NCBI GenBank assembly: GCA_025997215.1
Contig: BNUH01000021.1
Location: 1 to 43,713, forward strand
Length of the DNA: 43,713 nucleotides
From: Clostridia bacterium
GTDB taxonomy: Bacteria; Bacillota_A; Clostridia; Christensenellales; Aristaeellaceae
Direction of reading: 5' to 3'
A model generated the notes under the pieces. The model was given only the letters and a program-made list of their open reading frames with translations. It did not search any database and was not told the DNA's origin. Below are positions 41,197-43,713 of the stretch, piece after piece (position 1 is the first letter of the stretch; each line of letters begins with the position of its first letter). Made by a program: the position numbers and the translations under genes.

Positions 41197-43713
41197 ATGC
41201 CAAAGCCTATCCCGCCCGAACGACGCGTCACGCTGCTCCCGCGCCTGGCCGAAGGCCACGGCGTACAAGCACCTGAAAATGCGCACTGGACTGCCCGCGC
41301 CCAAGCGCTGACTTTGATCAGCCGCGCGATCGACGCGCCGGATAATGTCGAAAAAGCGCACTCGATACCCGACCTCTTCAGCCAATCCATGCAATTCGAG
41401 TTCGACCTGTCCGTTCGCGCCGCCGAAGCCGTGGCACAATGGCAGGGACTTCTGGCGACGCTGCTGCTCACGGCAGGCGGCGGCCTGCTGCGCACCCGCT
41501 CCATCCTGCTCGCCCAGCTGCCAAACTCCCCCTTCGCGCAAATCCTGCGCGATACCGCTAAACGTCGAGGCATCGAGCGTTTCCACCTGTTTGAACTCCG
41601 CCGGCCAGACGGTACTTATTCCGCCATAGCCTTCCGATTCGACGCGATGCCGTCCATGATTTGCCCGGCCGCCCAGATTCGCGGCCCGTTCGAGGTCGAT
41701 TACCCTTGGTTGGTCAACACACCTCGCGGTTGGACATTCACCGCGCCGCGCTTACTAGGCAATTCCGAATCCTTAAAACCCGCCGCCGTTGCCCTGCGCA
41801 ATGAACTCCACGCCCTTTCCGAGCGTTCCATCCCCGCCAGCGAGAATCGTGACGGCCTCCAACTCGGCTTGCTGCGCGAGTTTTTCCAGTCGCTCAACGC
41901 TTTAGGCGACGACATTTCCGACTGCCCCGTCAACGAGCGCGTCCGCGAACTCCTATTCACCCAGGAGACCAACGACCGACAATCTTCGCCTATTTTCACC
42001 GATCGCGTCTGCCTATTCCGGGTCGGCGCGGACTACAACCACCTGCGCGCCGTGGCCGCTTCCACTATGGTTATACGTCATAATGATAATGATACTCCCT
42101 GGTTTGCGCTCCTGCCGCTCAAACGCGCCTGGGCGCGCCAGCATATACCGGAACTTCGTTCTGGTTCTATAAAGATTTCCATGCGTTGGCGGTATGGCGC
42201 GGTCGAGGCCTCGCTGACCGATTCCAAAGGCGAACCGCTCGGCTACCAATGCTATCGCACCCAGGAATTGGTAAATTTGTCGAATACCCGCACAACCCCC
42301 CGTGTCGCCGTCTGGCCGCCCAAGGCCATGCTCGGCTGGAATCGCTATTATCTGTTCCAGTCCGGCCTGGAGGATATGCTGCCGCTGGGCGCCGCGCCGC
42401 TGGACATCGATCCCGGCACGGTCGCGGAGGTGACGCTGCTCACCCGATTCCCGGAAGGCCTGACATTCTCCCTAGGAAAAGAGGATGTTGGATTACTCCT
42501 GCCACAATTTGACATAGCGGTCAACTCCAAGACCAAGGAAATCCACATCGGCTTCGACTTCGGCACGACAGGCACGACCGTCTACAAGCACGATCCGGCG
42601 TCAGGCGTTACACGACCAATGTCCTTCGCGAAGGATGGCGCGCTGTTCCTGTTCGGCCGTGAGTCCGATTCGGAAGTGGACCTGACGGGCCGCTTCGTGA
42701 ACGAGCACATCGCCGACCGCGCCACCCACTACACGCTCCTGCGCCGCAAGGACGAACCGCTCCAGGAAGGCCGCGCGATCATCCAGACAACCATACCATT
42801 CCTATGGGATTCAGCGTTCTACCCCGAGCTGATCCGCGACGTCTCCGACGATCTCAAGTGGAGCGCGCTCGGTTCCGACAAGCTCCGCGCGCATCTGTTC
42901 CTCGAGCAGTACCTGATGATGGCGTTGTGGCACGCGGTCGAGCGCGACGCGAAGTACGTCCACTGGCGCGCTTCATACCCGCTCTCGATGCTGGGCCGCC
43001 AGCAGGAGGATTACACGGCCAAAATGCAAGCGATTATCACCAGCCTGTGCCAGAATACCTACCGCGTCCCCTACGATTCCAACTTCTGTTCGGAATCCGA
43101 AGCCGTGGGCTTTATGTTAATGGATAACGAAATCCAGGCGCATTATTTGGATGGTTTGACGGTAAACGACGAATCCGGGCTATTCTGTATCGACATTGGC
43201 GGCGGCACGACGGATATGTCCCTCTGGTTTGGACGCAAACTCCTTATGCAAGCATCACTGAAATGGGCCGGCAACGCGATCCTCTGCGACACAGTAACCC
43301 GCGAGAACCATGGCCCCGACCGCGAACCGCGCCGCAACCTGATCGATTCCTTCTTCTCATTCCGTGGCGCGCTGGCCATGCCCGAGCACCGCGCTGCCCT
43401 CGCCGCCGCGCTGGACGACGGCCGCACGGGTGAATTCCGCCGCGTCTGGAACGTCCTGGCCGACGAAATCGCCGATTCCATCAAGGGTTTGCACCGCACG
43501 GCGGAACCTTTATCTAATTACATAAATATTCTGCGGTTTAATCTTTATCTTTTATTCTATTTTGCCGGACGTATGGCGCGCGAAGCCGCCTCCGAACTGA
43601 AGGGCGATCAGACTCTGGGTTCCGCCAGCCGCCCGTTGCCCGTGGCAGTGCTGGGTAACGGCGCCAAGATGTTAATGATGCTCTATAACGATGTTGAACT
43701 CGTAACCGAACCC
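41197..43713 (+). CDS. Actin/Hsp70-superfamily ATPase, large, partial at window end
   Basis: At least 839 residues, open to the right edge; GGAGG lies four bases before ATG 41197. The first ~445 residues form an N-terminal extension with no recognised domain. Then the actin/Hsp70 ATPase core appears: phosphate-1 loop IGFDFGTTGTTVYK (Asp454 to Thr461), phosphate-2 loop CIDIGGGTTDMSLW (Asp666, Gly668-670, Thr671-672, Asp673) and an adenosine motif VAVLGNGAKM (Gly820-Gly822). All three are in the right order and spacing. The extension and insert sizes recall SrfB-type proteins more than DnaK, but this is a weak impression. It follows the tubulin-like gene by 86 bases containing an AT-rich stretch; no clear promoter there. 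Confidence 0.8.
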   Translation, partial: MPKPIPPERRVTLLPRLAEGHGVQAPENAHWTARAQALTLISRAIDAPDNVEKAHSIPDLFSQSMQFEFDLSVRAAEAVAQWQGLLATLLLTAGGGLLRTRSILLAQLPNSPFAQILRDTAKRRGIERFHLFELRRPDGTYSAIAFRFDAMPSMICPAAQIRGPFEVDYPWLVNTPRGWTFTAPRLLGNSESLKPAAVALRNELHALSERSIPASENRDGLQLGLLREFFQSLNALGDDISDCPVNERVRELLFTQETNDRQSSPIFTDRVCLFRVGADYNHLRAVAASTMVIRHNDNDTPWFALLPLKRAWARQHIPELRSGSIKISMRWRYGAVEASLTDSKGEPLGYQCYRTQELVNLSNTRTTPRVAVWPPKAMLGWNRYYLFQSGLEDMLPLGAAPLDIDPGTVAEVTLLTRFPEGLTFSLGKEDVGLLLPQFDIAVNSKTKEIHIGFDFGTTGTTVYKHDPASGVTRPMSFAKDGALFLFGRESDSEVDLTGRFVNEHIADRATHYTLLRRKDEPLQEGRAIIQTTIPFLWDSAFYPELIRDVSDDLKWSALGSDKLRAHLFLEQYLMMALWHAVERDAKYVHWRASYPLSMLGRQQEDYTAKMQAIITSLCQNTYRVPYDSNFCSESEAVGFMLMDNEIQAHYLDGLTVNDESGLFCIDIGGGTTDMSLWFGRKLLMQASLKWAGNAILCDTVTRENHGPDREPRRNLIDSFFSFRGALAMPEHRAALAAALDDGRTGEFRRVWNVLADEIADSIKGLHRTAEPLSNYINILRFNLYLLFYFAGRMAREAASELKGDQTLGSASRPLPVAVLGNGAKMLMMLYNDVELVTEP

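Overview
The window looks like chromosomal DNA of a Bacillota member, most likely a moderately GC-rich Clostridia lineage. Support: strong Shine-Dalgarno sites of the aggagg type, TTGACA/TATAAT promoters, three LplABC-type sugar importers without their own ATPase, a LacI regulator, an OatA-like peptidoglycan O-acetyltransferase and a lipobox protein. The exact genus cannot be told from the sequence; the resemblance to Christensenellales-type gut genomes is only an impression. No rRNA, tRNA or CRISPR array was seen.

Layout. (1) 1-3440: AT-richer mobile-element graveyard with an IS256 transposase remnant, an IS110 transposase 5' end fused to a 3'-truncated IS1634-type transposase on the other strand, and an Rpn-family PD-(D/E)XK nuclease gene carrying an exact internal duplication of 475 bp. 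(2) 3600-13760: a plus-strand operon of two CUT1 permeases, an HlyD/MacA-type adaptor, a MacB-like membrane protein without an ATPase domain, a beta-propeller/solute-binding-protein fusion, an OmpR-type response regulator, a sensor kinase and a second adaptor. Three in-phase ACTGTAA direct repeats lie upstream and could be the response regulator's site. (3) 13868-31086: a carbohydrate scavenging locus. A minus-strand LplBCA importer is divergent from a LacI regulator; the plus-strand run then holds a small GAF-like protein, a DUF4091-type glycoside hydrolase, a second permease pair and binding protein, an M28-like metallopeptidase, an acetamidase/formamidase and a third importer, closed by a clear intrinsic terminator. 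(4) 31112-37040, minus strand: a GLUG-like beta-helix protein without signal peptide, a GT4-like glycosyltransferase, an OatA-like acyltransferase with SGNH and SH3 domains, and a small membrane MORN protein. (5) 37171-43713, plus strand: a strongly promoted operon encoding a lipoprotein with a degenerate vWA-like domain, a four-helix membrane protein, a tubulin/FtsZ-like protein and an actin/Hsp70-like ATPase that runs off the window.

The best candidates for undescribed biology are the last operon, which pairs a tubulin-like and an actin-like NTPase behind a lipoprotein and a membrane protein, and the region 2 operon, which joins importer permeases, efflux-type adaptors and a two-component system. 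No ABC ATPase is encoded anywhere in the window, so the importers probably share a genome-encoded MsmX-like ATPase. All four solute-binding proteins carry signal peptides but no lipobox cysteine, which is unusual for a Gram-positive-type cell.
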